From Megamerina dolium (Eukaryota > Arthropoda > Insecta > Diptera > Megamerinidae), in the NCBI GenBank assembly GCA_963854835.1, contig OY978530.1, forward strand, positions 14,498,720 through 14,562,719: a stretch of 64,000 nt of DNA, given 5' to 3'. Of this stretch, positions 52,542 to 64,000 are shown piece by piece. Below the pieces are notes generated by a model, which saw nothing but the letters and a program-made list of their open reading frames with translations, did not search any database and was not told the DNA's origin. A program made the position numbers and the translations under genes. Every line of letters begins with the position of its first letter. Position 1 is the stretch's first letter.

Positions 52542-53508
52542 ATGGTGAATATTGACCAACTAAAAGTGGACTAGCTTAAAAAGCTGTTGGGAGAGATGAA
52601 TCTATCGTCATCAGGTGCAAAGGCGGAACTGCTGGTGAGGCTGAGGCAAGTTATGGAGGCTAAGGGAATTAATGTAGAAGAACATGAGTTCTTTGAGGAA
52701 GCCGATATACATGCAGTCGTGCACGCTGAGGAAGAGAGCAAATGAGATTCGAGCGGTCAACTCATGGAATTTATGAAAACCATGATGCAACAGCAGCCAC
52801 ATCAGTGATTCGAGATTCAAGCACAATCAAACTAAAGCCACCAACATTTGACGGAAGCACGCCATTCAATATCTTCAAGCTTCAATTCGAGACAACAGCT
52901 TCGAAGAATCAATGGGATGATAGCGACAAGACTGCTGTTTTAATAGTCGCATTAAAAGGTAATGCTTCCGAGGTGTTACAGATGATTCCAGAGAAAGATC
53001 GTGGTAGCTATCAGTCACTGATGGACACATTCCAGCGAAAATATGGAAATGAATACAAGAGCCAATTACATCGAGTGGAACTAAGATCGCGAGTGAAATG
53101 GAGTAATGAGAGCCTTCAGGAATTCGCTTCCGATATTGAGCGCTTATGTCATCTAGCGTTCTCCGGTAATTCGGAAGAGTTCGTCGAAAAAATCAAAATA
53201 GAGGCTTTCATAGATGGCATACGTGACGGAGAGACAAAGCGTGCCCTAGTCATGTCACCCAGGAATACTTATGCCGAAACAGTCAGTAGTGCCTTGACGT
53301 ATGAAGCCGCCAGTTTAATGTGTCGACCAGTGCCAGGAGTACGCCAACTAGAAGGGAAAACATCACATCTGGTTGAAGCAGTGCGTCAGGTAGTAAAATC
53401 AGTAGTTCAGTCTGAAGCAAGAGCAGGTCGACGCGAAACAAATTTAATGCAAAATGCTTCATTTGCGACAAACGAGGCCATATAGCGCGTGATTGCAATC
53501 AATCGAGT
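52542..53508 (+). pseudogene. Gypsy gag with N-terminal SAP-like motif, frameshifted
   Basis: An ATG at 52542 opens MVNIDQLKVD, a TAG (52572-52574), then LKKLLGEMNLSSSGAKAELL and VRLRQ. This has the spacing of a SAP DNA-binding motif. The frame ends at 52745. The main Gag body follows in another frame (52742-53485): TIKLKPPTFDGSTPFNIFKL, LLQMIPEKDRGSYQSLM-like capsid phrases, and IEAFIDGIRDGETKRAL. A second shift before 53455 is needed to read the first zinc knuckle CFICDKRGHIARDC. It is a decayed gene in an already defective element. Confidence 0.8.
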
Positions 53509-53889
53509 ATGAAGCCTAAAGGAAGAACAAAGAATCAACATAAAAATAAATTTGCCGGCGAGTGCTTCATATGCGATCAAAGAGGACACATGGCGCGTAA
53601 TTGTCGTCTACGACGCAAGCAACAAAGATCGAATTCACCAGGACAACGAAAGGAAGATTGTGATGTCAGTCATCGTGGTAAAGCTGATACTCCATATCGT
53701 CGTACTTGCACCGTAGATAGTAAACATTGTTCTCGGGTAGGAAGCCAGAATCACATTGTTAACCTACGACTTACGAATGTACTGTCGGAAGAGTCATGGA
53801 CCACCGAACGAGTTCAAGAAGATCAGCGGAACGACCCAGATCTCGTAAATATTATGGAATACAAGGAGCAGATGACAAGAAATGGCTAA
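53455..53889 (+). pseudogene. Gypsy zinc knuckles joined to RNase H/integrase spacer
   Basis: Two CCHC knuckles lie close together, CFICDKRGHIARDC and CFICDQRGHMARNC, and are similar enough at DNA level to suggest a local duplication. About 45 codons later the sequence becomes SKHCSRVGSQNHIVNLRL, equivalent to the spacer after RNase H in the first Gypsy element ([18 protein letters not shown]). This marks the large internal deletion. Confidence 0.82.
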
Positions 53890-54445
53890 TAAGAGTCCAA
53901 TAGCAAAGGCATACTGGGCGCAGTGGCAAAGCCTGCACTTACGAGACGGATGTTTATTCCGAGCATGGGAATATGAAGATGGAAAAATACCTAATGATCT
54001 TCTAGTGGTACCCAAGGCAAGAACAAATGAAGTGATAGCTGAGTATCACAATGCCTCCAGTGTAGGGCATTTGGGAATTACCAAAACCGTTGAGAAAATA
54101 AAGAAACGATTTTATTGGGTTGGATGTCATGACTATGTAACCGATTGGATTCAGAAGTGTAAGCAATGTGCAATGGCCAAAGGTCCCACTAAGAAAAGTC
54201 GTGGGAAGATGCACCAATACACCGTGGGTGCTCCATTTGAGCGAATTGCTATGGACATAGCTGGACCATTTCCAATAAGCAACGCAAGAAACAAGTATGT
54301 TCTGGTGGTTATAGATTACTTCAGTAAATGGCCTGAAGTGTACCCACTTGCACTTGGAGCGACTTGCGCCATATCGAGGGGAAGTATAAAAACTTGTTCG
54401 GGACGCACAAGGTTAAGAGGAGGGCAGTGTAACGAGTATCGATAG
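53882..54445 (+). pseudogene. Gypsy integrase N-terminal half
   Basis: The HHCC zinc finger (HNASSVGHLGITKT to CKQCAMAKGP) and the first strand of the catalytic core ([23 protein letters not shown]) are intact. Immediately after YPL the sequence jumps to the 3' tail and polypurine tract. The second and third catalytic residues are absent. The start overlaps the previous segment in a different frame. Confidence 0.88.
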
Positions 54446-54866
54446 TTGGTTACTCATCACTATTGTGACTGACACTATTGGCAGCATCGAAACGAATGTC
54501 AACAAAAAGAAATAAACGATAACCAGAACAAGCCAACGAGAAAGGAAGAGAAGAATCTCGATAAAGGAATATTCTGGGGTGTTGCCAACAGAGTACAAAT
54601 AGAGCCAGTGTTGAGAAGTGACAATCAATCGAATTCCGAACGTGACTGCGCAAACATCTATACAGAAGCAAAAGTTGCTAGTACATTAAAGTGTTATTGT
54701 AAATAGTTGATTGAAAACAGAGTTGATTGTAAATAGAGTTTATTAAACAAATTGTTGCTGTATATAGCTGTATAAAATAAGTGTTGCAGTTATTATTAAC
54801 AAAATCCAGTGATCGAACAAGGTAATTCAAATAGAATTAAACGCTCACAAGAATAAAAACGTAACT
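54428..54866 (+). repeat. 3' LTR of deleted Gypsy element
   Basis: It begins TGTAACGAGTATCGATAG after a purine-rich tract and ends AAGAATAAAAACGTAACT before the GTAT target duplication. A ~19-base unit, TTGATTGTAAATAGAGTT-like, is duplicated relative to the 5' LTR. Confidence 0.9.
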
Positions 54867-55120
54867 GTATTATAATCGAAAAGTCGTAATAATAGCAATA
54901 TTTAGAATCATTTTAGTAATAACCGAAAATAGCAATATTTAGAATTATTTTAGTAATAGTTTTAATAGTAATAATCGAAATAGTAATAATAGTAAAAGTA
55001 TTTAACATTATTTTAGTAATAGTTTTAATAGTAATAATCGTAAGGTGGTAATAATAGCAATATTTAGAATCATTTTAGTAATAGTAGTATTAATAAAAAC
55101 AATAATATCAGGAACAATAA
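54867..55120. repeat. ~62-bp AT-rich minisatellite, left arm
   Basis: Units of the type AATAATAGCAATATTTAGAA-TCATTTTAGTAATAG-TTTTAATAGTAATAATCG are repeated about four times with small changes. The inverted counterpart is at about 59650-59880. The Gypsy element inserted at the outer edge of this array. Confidence 0.85.
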
Positions 55121-55573
55121 CTCCAATAACGTTTATGCATATGTGCGAATCAATATCCAACAGCGAATATGAAGAGTCAAATTCTTTCACTAAACTATGA
55201 ATTGCTTTTGCTGAATGTTTTGACGTTAACAATTCGGTGAATGGTTAGAGAATATGTTCAAATGTTTTTAAGTGTGTTGCAGTAGGATTTCACCAGGCAA
55301 TTGTGGTCCTCCAGTACATCATTACACATACAGCTACTTTTCATAAAACTTTTAAAGGAGAATCGACGATGCTGTATATAAAATAGTAAAGGAGACCGAC
55401 CTATTTTAAATTTCTAAAGAATTTAGGCACTTAAAAGCTAAGTTAATTTATGCACTGTGGATCAAAAACATTAGGGCGACATTTTAATGCTGAAGTTTTG
55501 ATGGTTATAAAAGCAGTTCCAACTTTACGCAAAGCAATTTAACTGATAAGCTGCCGACAACTGTAGCGAAATA
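55121..55573. other. Loop DNA, nothing recognised
   Basis: No ORF or repeat was recognised between the left minisatellite and the mariner TIR. Confidence 0.5.
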
Positions 55574-56796
55574 CAATGTGCGACAATTCTGTATTAAGAC
55601 TCGAACCATATCTGAGCAACCAAGCGCGCCATCTATGTGTGAGTACGTGTGTGCTCGCACGGTTGAAGCTTTAACCTTCCTCTACTAACTGTCAAAATTT
55701 CATGGCATTTGGTTGACATTCATTTTACAAAACACGTGTTCGTTTGATGTTGAAATTTTAACATGGAGCAAAGAGCGGTCATTAAATTCGACGCAAAAAT
55801 TGGTAAAAGTGCATCAGAAACATTCGGAATGATGCAGCAAGCGTATGGCGATGCTTGTTTATCAAGATCAAATGTTTTTATATGGCATAAACGGTTTATG
55901 GATGGCAGAGAGTCGCTGGAAGATGAAATAAAAAAAGGAAGGCCAATTTCAGTGCGGACGCCTGAAGCGATCCAGAAAGTTCGTGATTTTATTACAGAAG
56001 AGCGCAATGCTTCAGTGAAAGAGGCCTTAAACATCAACAGAGAAACTACCCGACTCATTCTTCACGAAGATTTGGGCAAAACAAAGGTCTGCGCGAGATT
56101 TTTTCCGCACAATGATCTGAACTTCCTGAAAACAGTTGTTACGGGTGATGGTGTTTCCAATACGAACCAGAAACCAAGCGTCAAAGTACGGAATGGAAAT
56201 CAAAAAACTCACCACAAGCCAAAAAACACGAAAAGTTCCATAAAAAATCAAAACAATGCTCATCACATTCTTCGATAGCAAAGGAGTTATCCACAAACAA
56301 TTTGTTCCAACTGGTCAAACAGTTACTTCCGCATGTTACCCTGAAGTTTTGAAGCGTTTGATGTCCAGAATCCGTCGTGTTCGACCAGAATACCGCGAAT
56401 CAAAAACTTGGTCTCTGTTACACGATAATGCACCGCGTCACACAACACTCATTGTTCGTCAATTTTTGGCTCGAAATCAGGTCTGTGTGTTGAATCACCC
56501 GCCGTATTCACCTGATTTGGCCCCGTGCGACTTATTTTTGTTCCCAAAACTGAAATTGAAGTTGAAAGGATGCTTTTTTAATGACATTCAGACCATACAA
56601 CGGGCTTCGACGAGGGCACTGGAGGCAATTCCGAAAAATGAGCTGGAACACGCGTTTGAATCACCATTAAATTGATGTAGCAAGTGTATTGAATCGGGAG
56701 GAGAATATTTTGAATAAATATACCGAAAAATTAGCAGATATTGTGTTTTAATTGTGTTTTCTAGAGGCAGTCTTAATACATAATTGTCGCACCTTG
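55574..56796 (+). mobile_element. Mariner transposon with TIRs, dead transposase
   Basis: The left end CAATGTGCGACAATTCTGTA (55574 on) matches the reverse complement of the right end CAAGGTGCGACAATTATGTA (ending at 56796) over about 29 bp with two mismatches. TA flanks both sides. The 1,223-bp length and protein motifs fit mariner. A detached copy of its last ~100 bases lies at 59005-59103. Confidence 0.88.
55763..56716 (+). pseudogene. Mariner transposase, frameshifted
   Basis: The first frame (55763-56278) contains the HTH region (FIWHKRFMDGRESLEDEIKKGR) and TTRLILHEDLGKTKV, but breaks right at the first catalytic Asp (VVTGD). The second frame (56256-56675) carries LITFFDSKGVIHKQF, the second Asp in LLHDNAPRHT and the third in SPDLAPCDLFLFPKLK, 34 residues apart as in DD34D mariners. 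A TGA at 56673-56675 precedes the usual C-terminal [10 protein letters not shown]. The transposase is not functional. Confidence 0.87.
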
Positions 56797-58849
<2,053 letters not shown>

Positions 58850-59004
58850 TTTTTTATTTCATTTTTTTTTTAATTTTGTAAACGAACTTAAAACAGAAAT
58901 AGAAATTCTGCAAAGTCTTTGGTAAATATATTCATTTATCCAAAAACAATTTTACTTGCACTTGCTTCATTTTGCTTCGTTTTGTTTATGTTTACAATTA
59001 TTGT

Positions 59005-59103
59005 AAGGAGAATATTTCGAATAAATATACCGAAAACTTAGCAGATATCATGTTTTAATTGTGTTTTCTAGAGGCAGTCGTAATACATAATTGTCGCACC
59101 TTG
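59005..59103 (+). mobile_element. Detached 3' end of the mariner at 55574
   Basis: The ~99 bases from AGGAGAATATTTCGAATAAA to TGTCGCACCTTG match 56698-56796 almost exactly, including the 3' TIR, and are followed by TA. No other part of the transposon accompanies it. Confidence 0.88.
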
Positions 59104-59648
59104 TACGTTATGAATTATGTGACAGGTATCAATGAAAACATTGCAGTGCCGAAATAATAAGGATTTCTAGCGATTAATGATTGAAATGAATGAATTGCAG
59201 CAACAAGTAATGGACCTATAGAAGGTGTTGCAATGGTCAACGAACATACATCATCTACTCTAACAAAAATCAAAGATACACTGAATAAGAGAAAACGCTC
59301 ATAAAATATATTAAATAACACGAGCATATTCGTAAATTGGGTTTCAATTTACTTCACAGTAGACGGGTCCTTATAATGGCATGACCGGTAATATTTAAAC
59401 GCAATTGTGAAAAGAAACTATGCGGCTTGTTGTTAGCTATTTGATAAAGTATCTATTGCAGGTGATAAATTTGATGGTTATTTAATACAGAGTTGGAAAG
59501 CGGTAGCCAAACAAATTGAAAAAATACCCATTTGTAGTGGTTAACATTAGATTTACGAAGAAATTACATGCATTGAAAAATATAGATTTGAAAATATTTT
59601 ACATTTCTTTTTATTTAAAAAAAGAACAGAATACCTCAATCTTCTTAC
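59104..59648. other. Loop DNA, nothing recognised
   Basis: No domain-bearing ORF, TIR or repeat was recognised in this stretch. Confidence 0.5.
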
Positions 59649-59649
59649 C

Positions 59650-59880
59650 CTGTTAAATGTTAATTATTGTTACTATTATTACTATTTCGTTTATTACTAT
59701 TAAAACTATTACTAAAATGATTCTAAATATTGCTATTATTACCACTTTTCGATTATTACTATTAAAATTATTACTAAAATGATTCTAAATATTGCTATTA
59801 TTACAACTTTTCGATTATAATACTATTAAAACTATTACTAAAATTATATTAAATATTGTTAGTATGACTACTTTATGATT
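59650..59880. repeat. ~62-bp AT-rich minisatellite, right arm
   Basis: It is the reverse complement of the array at 54867-55120, with about three units. It contains the uninterrupted empty site corresponding to the Gypsy insertion. Confidence 0.85.
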
Positions 59881-60389
59881 ATTATGTACCATTATTATAT
59901 TAATATTAATAATATTAATTATAATTATTTTGGATTTTTGATAGAAGAGAAATTAAATAAATATCATAATTTTCATAATCATGATTTGTAGGAAATGCTG
60001 GTTAGCATTTAATAGGTAAGTATTATTTAAATTTGTTTGAAGTAAATCAGGGAATCAATGGCAATCAATTCAAAATGATAAAAATATTTTGTACACATTC
60101 TGCACAGAATACGAATATATCAAAAACGTAATCAAAACAAAACGACGAAATAACACAACACATAAAACACTTCCACCCTCCCCCATACAATCCTCCAATC
60201 CACATATATTGTGGACACATGCAAAATCGAGTTTGTCGCTTTTTTGTTCCTAATTTCTATTTCTTCATATAATCAATCAAGTAAATAGCAAAATCCACAT
60301 ATGTGTATATAAAAGAAGCGTTGCCACATAAAATTCAATATTATTTTGCTATGTTAATTTACATCATTTGCTCTTCAGTTCATGGCATT

Positions 60390-60750
60390 ATAAAATAATA
60401 AATATGTGGCACTTAAAGCCCCGAAGGACTCATTGGCCGAGCTTCTCTTCAATTACTGTTGTGCGAGTTAAATTTTGGACAGTATGAGAAGGGACCTACT
60501 TATTTTATCCGGTTCCGAACGGCAGAACCCTTGCGACATCACATTTTCTGAGCTTTGTCACAGAGTTCTTTTAGAAGCTTTTTCATGGCAAGTTGTTACT
60601 GTCGGAAGAATTGCCAATTGCTTGCCGACAGGTGGGTATGGTTCGAAAGAAAAATATTTTCGATATTAAATTTGTTATGCATGGGCCGGGGATCGAACCA
60701 CGACCTACAGATCAGAACGCTAACACACTAACCACTGAGCCACGGCACCC
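60390..60750 (-). mobile_element. tRNA-derived SINE, copy F (right arm) with target duplications
   Basis: The 361-bp SINE on the minus strand is flanked on both sides by ATGGCATT (60382-60389 and 60751-60758), an 8-bp target-site duplication. This defines the SINE ends: GGGTGCCGTGGCTCAGTGG at the head and CACATATTTATTATTTTAT at the tail. Confidence 0.92.
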
Positions 60751-60866
60751 ATGGCATTGCTCTCTCAAAATCTCTGTATTCTACAACTCTGTTACAACCC
60801 TGATAGTTGTAATCAGAAATAAACTCAAAAGCCAAATTATGACTTCTCTGGTATTACACGTTCTCT

Positions 60867-62060
60867 CCCAATATTCAACTGTGGAATCTACGTTGGCCCA
60901 TTGGTATAAATGCCATTTTTTCCATTGCATTTCTATATTGTTTATTTCATCACATCTGTTTACACCAGCAGCATCGTTTTGCCATTTGTTACTGTCGATG
61001 TGTGCGATGTGCGATACGTCATGCGACAAGTCACACAAATTATGTGTGTTTATTCTGGATGGCAATTACGATGATAAGACCGGGTTCATTCATTTCTTTC
61101 TCTCGCTCCTTTCCTTTCTAGTGTCACTCATTTGCCGTTGATTTTCGTTTTCGTTTCGTTGACGTTGTCGATGATTTCTAATCAGATCGATTTTGATAAG
61201 TTTGAAGATGGTCGCGAGAGAAAAAGAAAGGTCAACCTTCTTTTTCTTGAACGAAACAATTGGCGCCTCTGTAAGGCGACGGCATTTTACACTCGGGTCG
61301 AATTTAATCATTCAATCTGCGAGCACCTGACGATAAGCCTTTAATACCTTTTAAACTTTTCTTCAGTCATGTTTTGGGTGTAATCGTTTATAATCAAGTC
61401 GTATCGCTAGTATATGTAGAAATGTCAATATCAATTAATTGGAAATATTATGTGAAAATGCAATAAATGTATATAACGAAGAACTAGAGGAACTATATTA
61501 TTCAATACAAAAGCGTATAGAAAATAGCCGAAGGAAAAGAAGAAGCTCTGTCTGGTACATAATACAATAACAAAATCACATGGTATTGATTTTTTGTGCT
61601 CTGCTGTAATAAAGCGGTCAGTTTGTTCCATAGTATAATTAACGAAGTAGGGCAATGCGAGAGATGCTCTCATTTTGGAATAAGTGTATAGCACAGAATC
61701 AGAAGACAGTTTTGTAAAAGCCCATTGTTTTTTTTTAATTAAAAAAAACTCATAATTTTGTACTCAACCAGAGGGTTAATAATTTTGACATTGCCTGAAA
61801 AGATTTTGACATTCCTCTGTCATTGATATTTTGACACATAGAAGTTTCTACACATGCTTTAGCAATCCTGTGAATGAAATGAGCAGAAATTTTGCGATTT
61901 CCTTACTTTGTTAATTATACTATGAGTTTATTCAATAAATATATACAGGCACACAAACGGCTAGTTTACAGTAGTTAGTTTTAAAAGACAGAACTTTTAA
62001 CAATTTCGCTTCTTGAAGTATTTCGGAAATAGCAAATAATAACACACATTTTTAAATGAA
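60867..62060. other. Intergenic DNA, nothing recognised
   Basis: No domain-bearing ORF, TIR or LTR was recognised. Confidence 0.5.
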
Positions 62061-62775
62061 AACGGCTTTATTGTTTTTCAAAATATTTACCATGATGATC
62101 ACTTTTGCATTCGTTCAAACCATTTGTCCTAGCAGTTTTTCTATTCCTCTTGATACAGTTCCAAAACATGGTTTTTTAACGCTTCATCTGCTTCTATGGC
62201 GCTCGTAAATCGTTGACCACGCAGTTTACCTTTAATATTCGGGAACTAGAAGAAGTCATTGGGTACCAAATTAGGATGAGTCTTCAATTCGATGTTTTGA
62301 CTGCTCAAAAATTCACCTCTTTGACGAGATGTGTGAGAGCTCGCGTTGTCATGATGGAGAATGATTCGTCTTTGGCCGTTGGTTTTGGTAATTTCTCTGA
62401 AGACTTCCGGCAAAAAATGGTCGTGCACCACTCAGAATTGACCGTCCTACGTTGCTCAAGCAGAACAGTGGCCACATGACCCATTCGGCTGAAGAAACAG
62501 GTGACCATTTGCTTCGATGTGCTGCGGGCACGAACAACTTTTGTTGGATTTGGCTCGTCTTGGAATACCCACACGGTCGATTGCTGTTTTGTTTCCGGTT
62601 TATACGTATATATCCATGATTCGTCACCTGTAACGATTTTATACACGTCTTTTGAAGCACCAGGGTCGAACTTTTTAAGCATTTCCTTACAGCAATCGAC
62701 TTTCACGGAATTCGTCTGCGACCGAACTACAACCACGATTGAATTCACAATACCAGCGATGTACTGTGATTTTTA
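62060..62775 (-). pseudogene. Mariner relic, N-terminus missing (minus strand)
   Basis: The minus strand reads the first catalytic block VTGDESWIYTYKPETKQQS (about 62575-62633), then HVATVLLEQRRTVNSEW (about 62430-62480), and the second block ILHHDNASSHT (about 62330-62364, different frame). The C-terminal part is degraded, with RMQKCIDHHGKYFE-like phrases near 62090. The HTH region is missing. Frameshifts and stops make it a dead copy of a mariner unlike the others in the window. Confidence 0.85.
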
Positions 62776-62789
62776 AATTTTTGCTAAAA

Positions 62790-63500
62790 AATATCAAACT
62801 TTATTATAGTGTTGCTAGATTTTAGCTATTGACATTTGTGTTGTCAAATCCCGAAATATAAATAGTAGCCTCGTACTTGCGATATCTTAATAAGAAAATA
62901 TTCTTCTTAGCTTGTCTTCCTTCACTGTTAAAACCGAGTGCAATGTGATACCTCTATATACGACATTTCATTCAAATTCATTAAATAATGTCGTGAAAAT
63001 TATATGATACATGTAAATAATCTAAAATACATTAAATTTCATTCTTTAATCTTATAAATTGAATCCATGATCCATTTAGTAAAAACACGAATCTTGATAA
63101 GAAAATGACACTGATCAAAAAGCAGACGTATGGAGCATACATTAGTTCGACAATAAACTAACTATGATATTCCATAATTTCTCATTATATTGATGGTGAA
63201 CCCACAAACTGTCGCACAGCCCACTATTACAATACCACTAGATGGTCATGAAAGGAAAGTTTAAGTTTAACCCACATTGTACCCGTGTTGCCATATGGCA
63301 ACAAAAATGATGTGGTCCTCTTGAACCATATTGAACGTCACCTACTACACATAAATGCATTATATATGTATAAATTAAAACAAAGATAAAACATGCCGCT
63401 TTTAAAATACCCAAGCATGCATCAGTTCTTTATTACCTATCAACAGATAAAGACGTGTCAAGTGCGGCAACCAAAAAATATTTACCAGTTATCTTATAGT
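62790..63500. other. AT-rich DNA, nothing recognised
   Basis: No gene or repeat could be recognised. Confidence 0.5.
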
Positions 63501-63503
63501 ATT

Positions 63504-63720
63504 GTTACGGTTTTATTTAGTGAACGTTTAATTCTATTCGAATCAATCCTGCTGTCAATAATAATTGCAACACTTATTTTGCACTAACTACTCGTATATA
63601 CAACAACGGTTTATTTAATCAACTATTTACAATCAATCTTTAATTTAACTTGCTATCGTGTGATGTTGCCTCGATCAGTCTTCCTGACAACGTTTGAGCC
63701 GCTCAAATACAATCAGGCTG
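63504..63720 (-). repeat. Gypsy-type LTR piece (minus strand)
   Basis: The reverse complement aligns with the downstream half of the LTRs at 52290 and 54428: GATTGTAAATAGTTGATTAA, then AAAATAAGTGTTGCAATTAT, then GAATAGAATTAAACGTTCAC, ending CCGTAACA at 63504. No primer-binding site follows, so it is a 3' or solo LTR. Its upstream end could not be defined. Confidence 0.7.
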
Positions 63721-64000
63721 TCAAATCTAGCTTCAAAGTGGTCGTCTTATCTCTGAATCGATGCTGAAAAATTTCTGTTTTGAATTTTTCTCGATCCATT
63801 TTACAAAATATTAGGTGTGTTCGCTAACAAAAAACTTTCAACAATTGTTAACAGTTTTCAACATGAAAAGCGTTGGCGAACATATAAATCCAGCTGTCAA
63901 TTACGAACTGTAAATGTCAATTTACAAGTTTCTGATAGTTTTCAGATCACGTACTTCTTGCAGATTTTCTCATTTCGAAAGTCACAGATAACAGAAATTG
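63721..64000. other. Unassigned DNA to window end
   Basis: No feature recognised; it may include the rest of the LTR or of its element. Confidence 0.4.

Larger units (their letters stand above)
52290..54866 (+). mobile_element. Internally deleted Gypsy element with both LTRs
   Basis: The 5' LTR (52290-52512) and 3' LTR (54428-54866) start TGTAACGAGTATCGATAGTT. A GTAT target duplication flanks the element. A primer-binding site follows the 5' LTR at 52515 (TGGTGTCAGAAGTGGGA, Leu-tRNA-like). A purine-rich tract AAGAGGAGGGCAG precedes the 3' LTR. Gag is present, but protease, RT and RNase H are deleted, so that the region just after the zinc knuckles joins to the RNase H/integrase spacer. The integrase is cut after its first catalytic Asp. 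It is a non-autonomous derivative. Confidence 0.92.

Noticed and set aside
54867..55120. CRISPR-like array
   Set aside because: The repeats are AT-rich, contiguous and imperfect with no unique spacers, and the genome is eukaryotic.
55763..56278. 171-codon ORF as a host regulatory protein
   Set aside because: It is the N-terminal half of a mariner transposase bounded by matching TIRs.
60593..61141. 182-codon ORF as a host gene
   Set aside because: Its first third is translated SINE copy F in antisense and the rest lacks any domain.

Overview
The window is a stretch of intergenic, heterochromatin-like DNA from an insect, most probably a higher fly (Diptera; a tephritid-type genome is plausible but is inference). 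It is AT-rich. It has about twenty long (TA)n arrays, and almost everything recognisable in it is a transposable element. I found no convincing host protein-coding gene, rRNA or functional tRNA gene, and nothing bacterial (no operons, Shine-Dalgarno sites or CRISPR).

Layout. 1-3.7 kb: 3' part of a Ty3/Gypsy element (protease, RT, RNase H, integrase). 3.9-5.3 kb: degenerate ~150-bp repeats. 5.3-7.3 kb: no recognisable gene. 7.3-9.8 kb: decayed non-LTR retrotransposon (LINE family A). 10-11 kb: decayed mariner. 11.2-16.8 kb: decayed BEL/Pao element with one LTR. 17-19.7 kb: debris (Tc1-like, LINE A, mariner, Pao). 20-25.6 kb: R1-clade LINE on the minus strand with an intact zinc-knuckle ORF1 and a TAATG stop/start overlap into a damaged ORF2. 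26.4-26.7 kb: tRNA-derived SINE. 27.1-30.7 kb: LINE A fused in frame to a 5'-truncated Jockey tail. 30.9-33.0 kb: pogo-like element with matching terminal inverted repeats (TIRs). 33-34.1 kb: LINE A and mariner debris. 34.3-36.0 kb: complete Tc1-like element with an intact transposase. 36.4-37.7 kb: mariner with three lesions. 38.1-39.0 kb: RNase H fragment of another LINE. 39.2-39.4 kb: SINE. 39.5-42.5 kb: LINE A split by a solo BEL LTR with a 5-bp target-site duplication (TSD). 42.5-48.6 kb: nearly full BEL/Pao element. 48.7-50.0 kb: DD41D-type mariner with an uninterrupted ORF but a third catalytic residue changed to Asn. 51.3-60.9 kb: a ~1.2-kb inverted duplication. Its left arm carries an internally deleted Gypsy element, its right arm shows the matching empty site, and its loop holds a mariner and a second, near-identical Tc1-like element. 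62-62.8 kb: another mariner relic. 63.5 kb: a minus-strand Gypsy LTR piece.

How the parts relate. The elements are parasitic and largely independent. The window reads as a record of insertion order: SINE, then inverted duplication, then Gypsy insertion; LINE A, then solo LTR. Only the two Tc1-like copies look recently mobile. The most unusual structures are the inverted duplication with its built-in empty site, two microsatellites each sitting at the centre of a hairpin, the LINE A/Jockey chimeric ORF, two LINE A copies that share the same disabling changes, and a SAP-like motif in a Gypsy gag. Family calls are from motifs read by eye; no database search was run.
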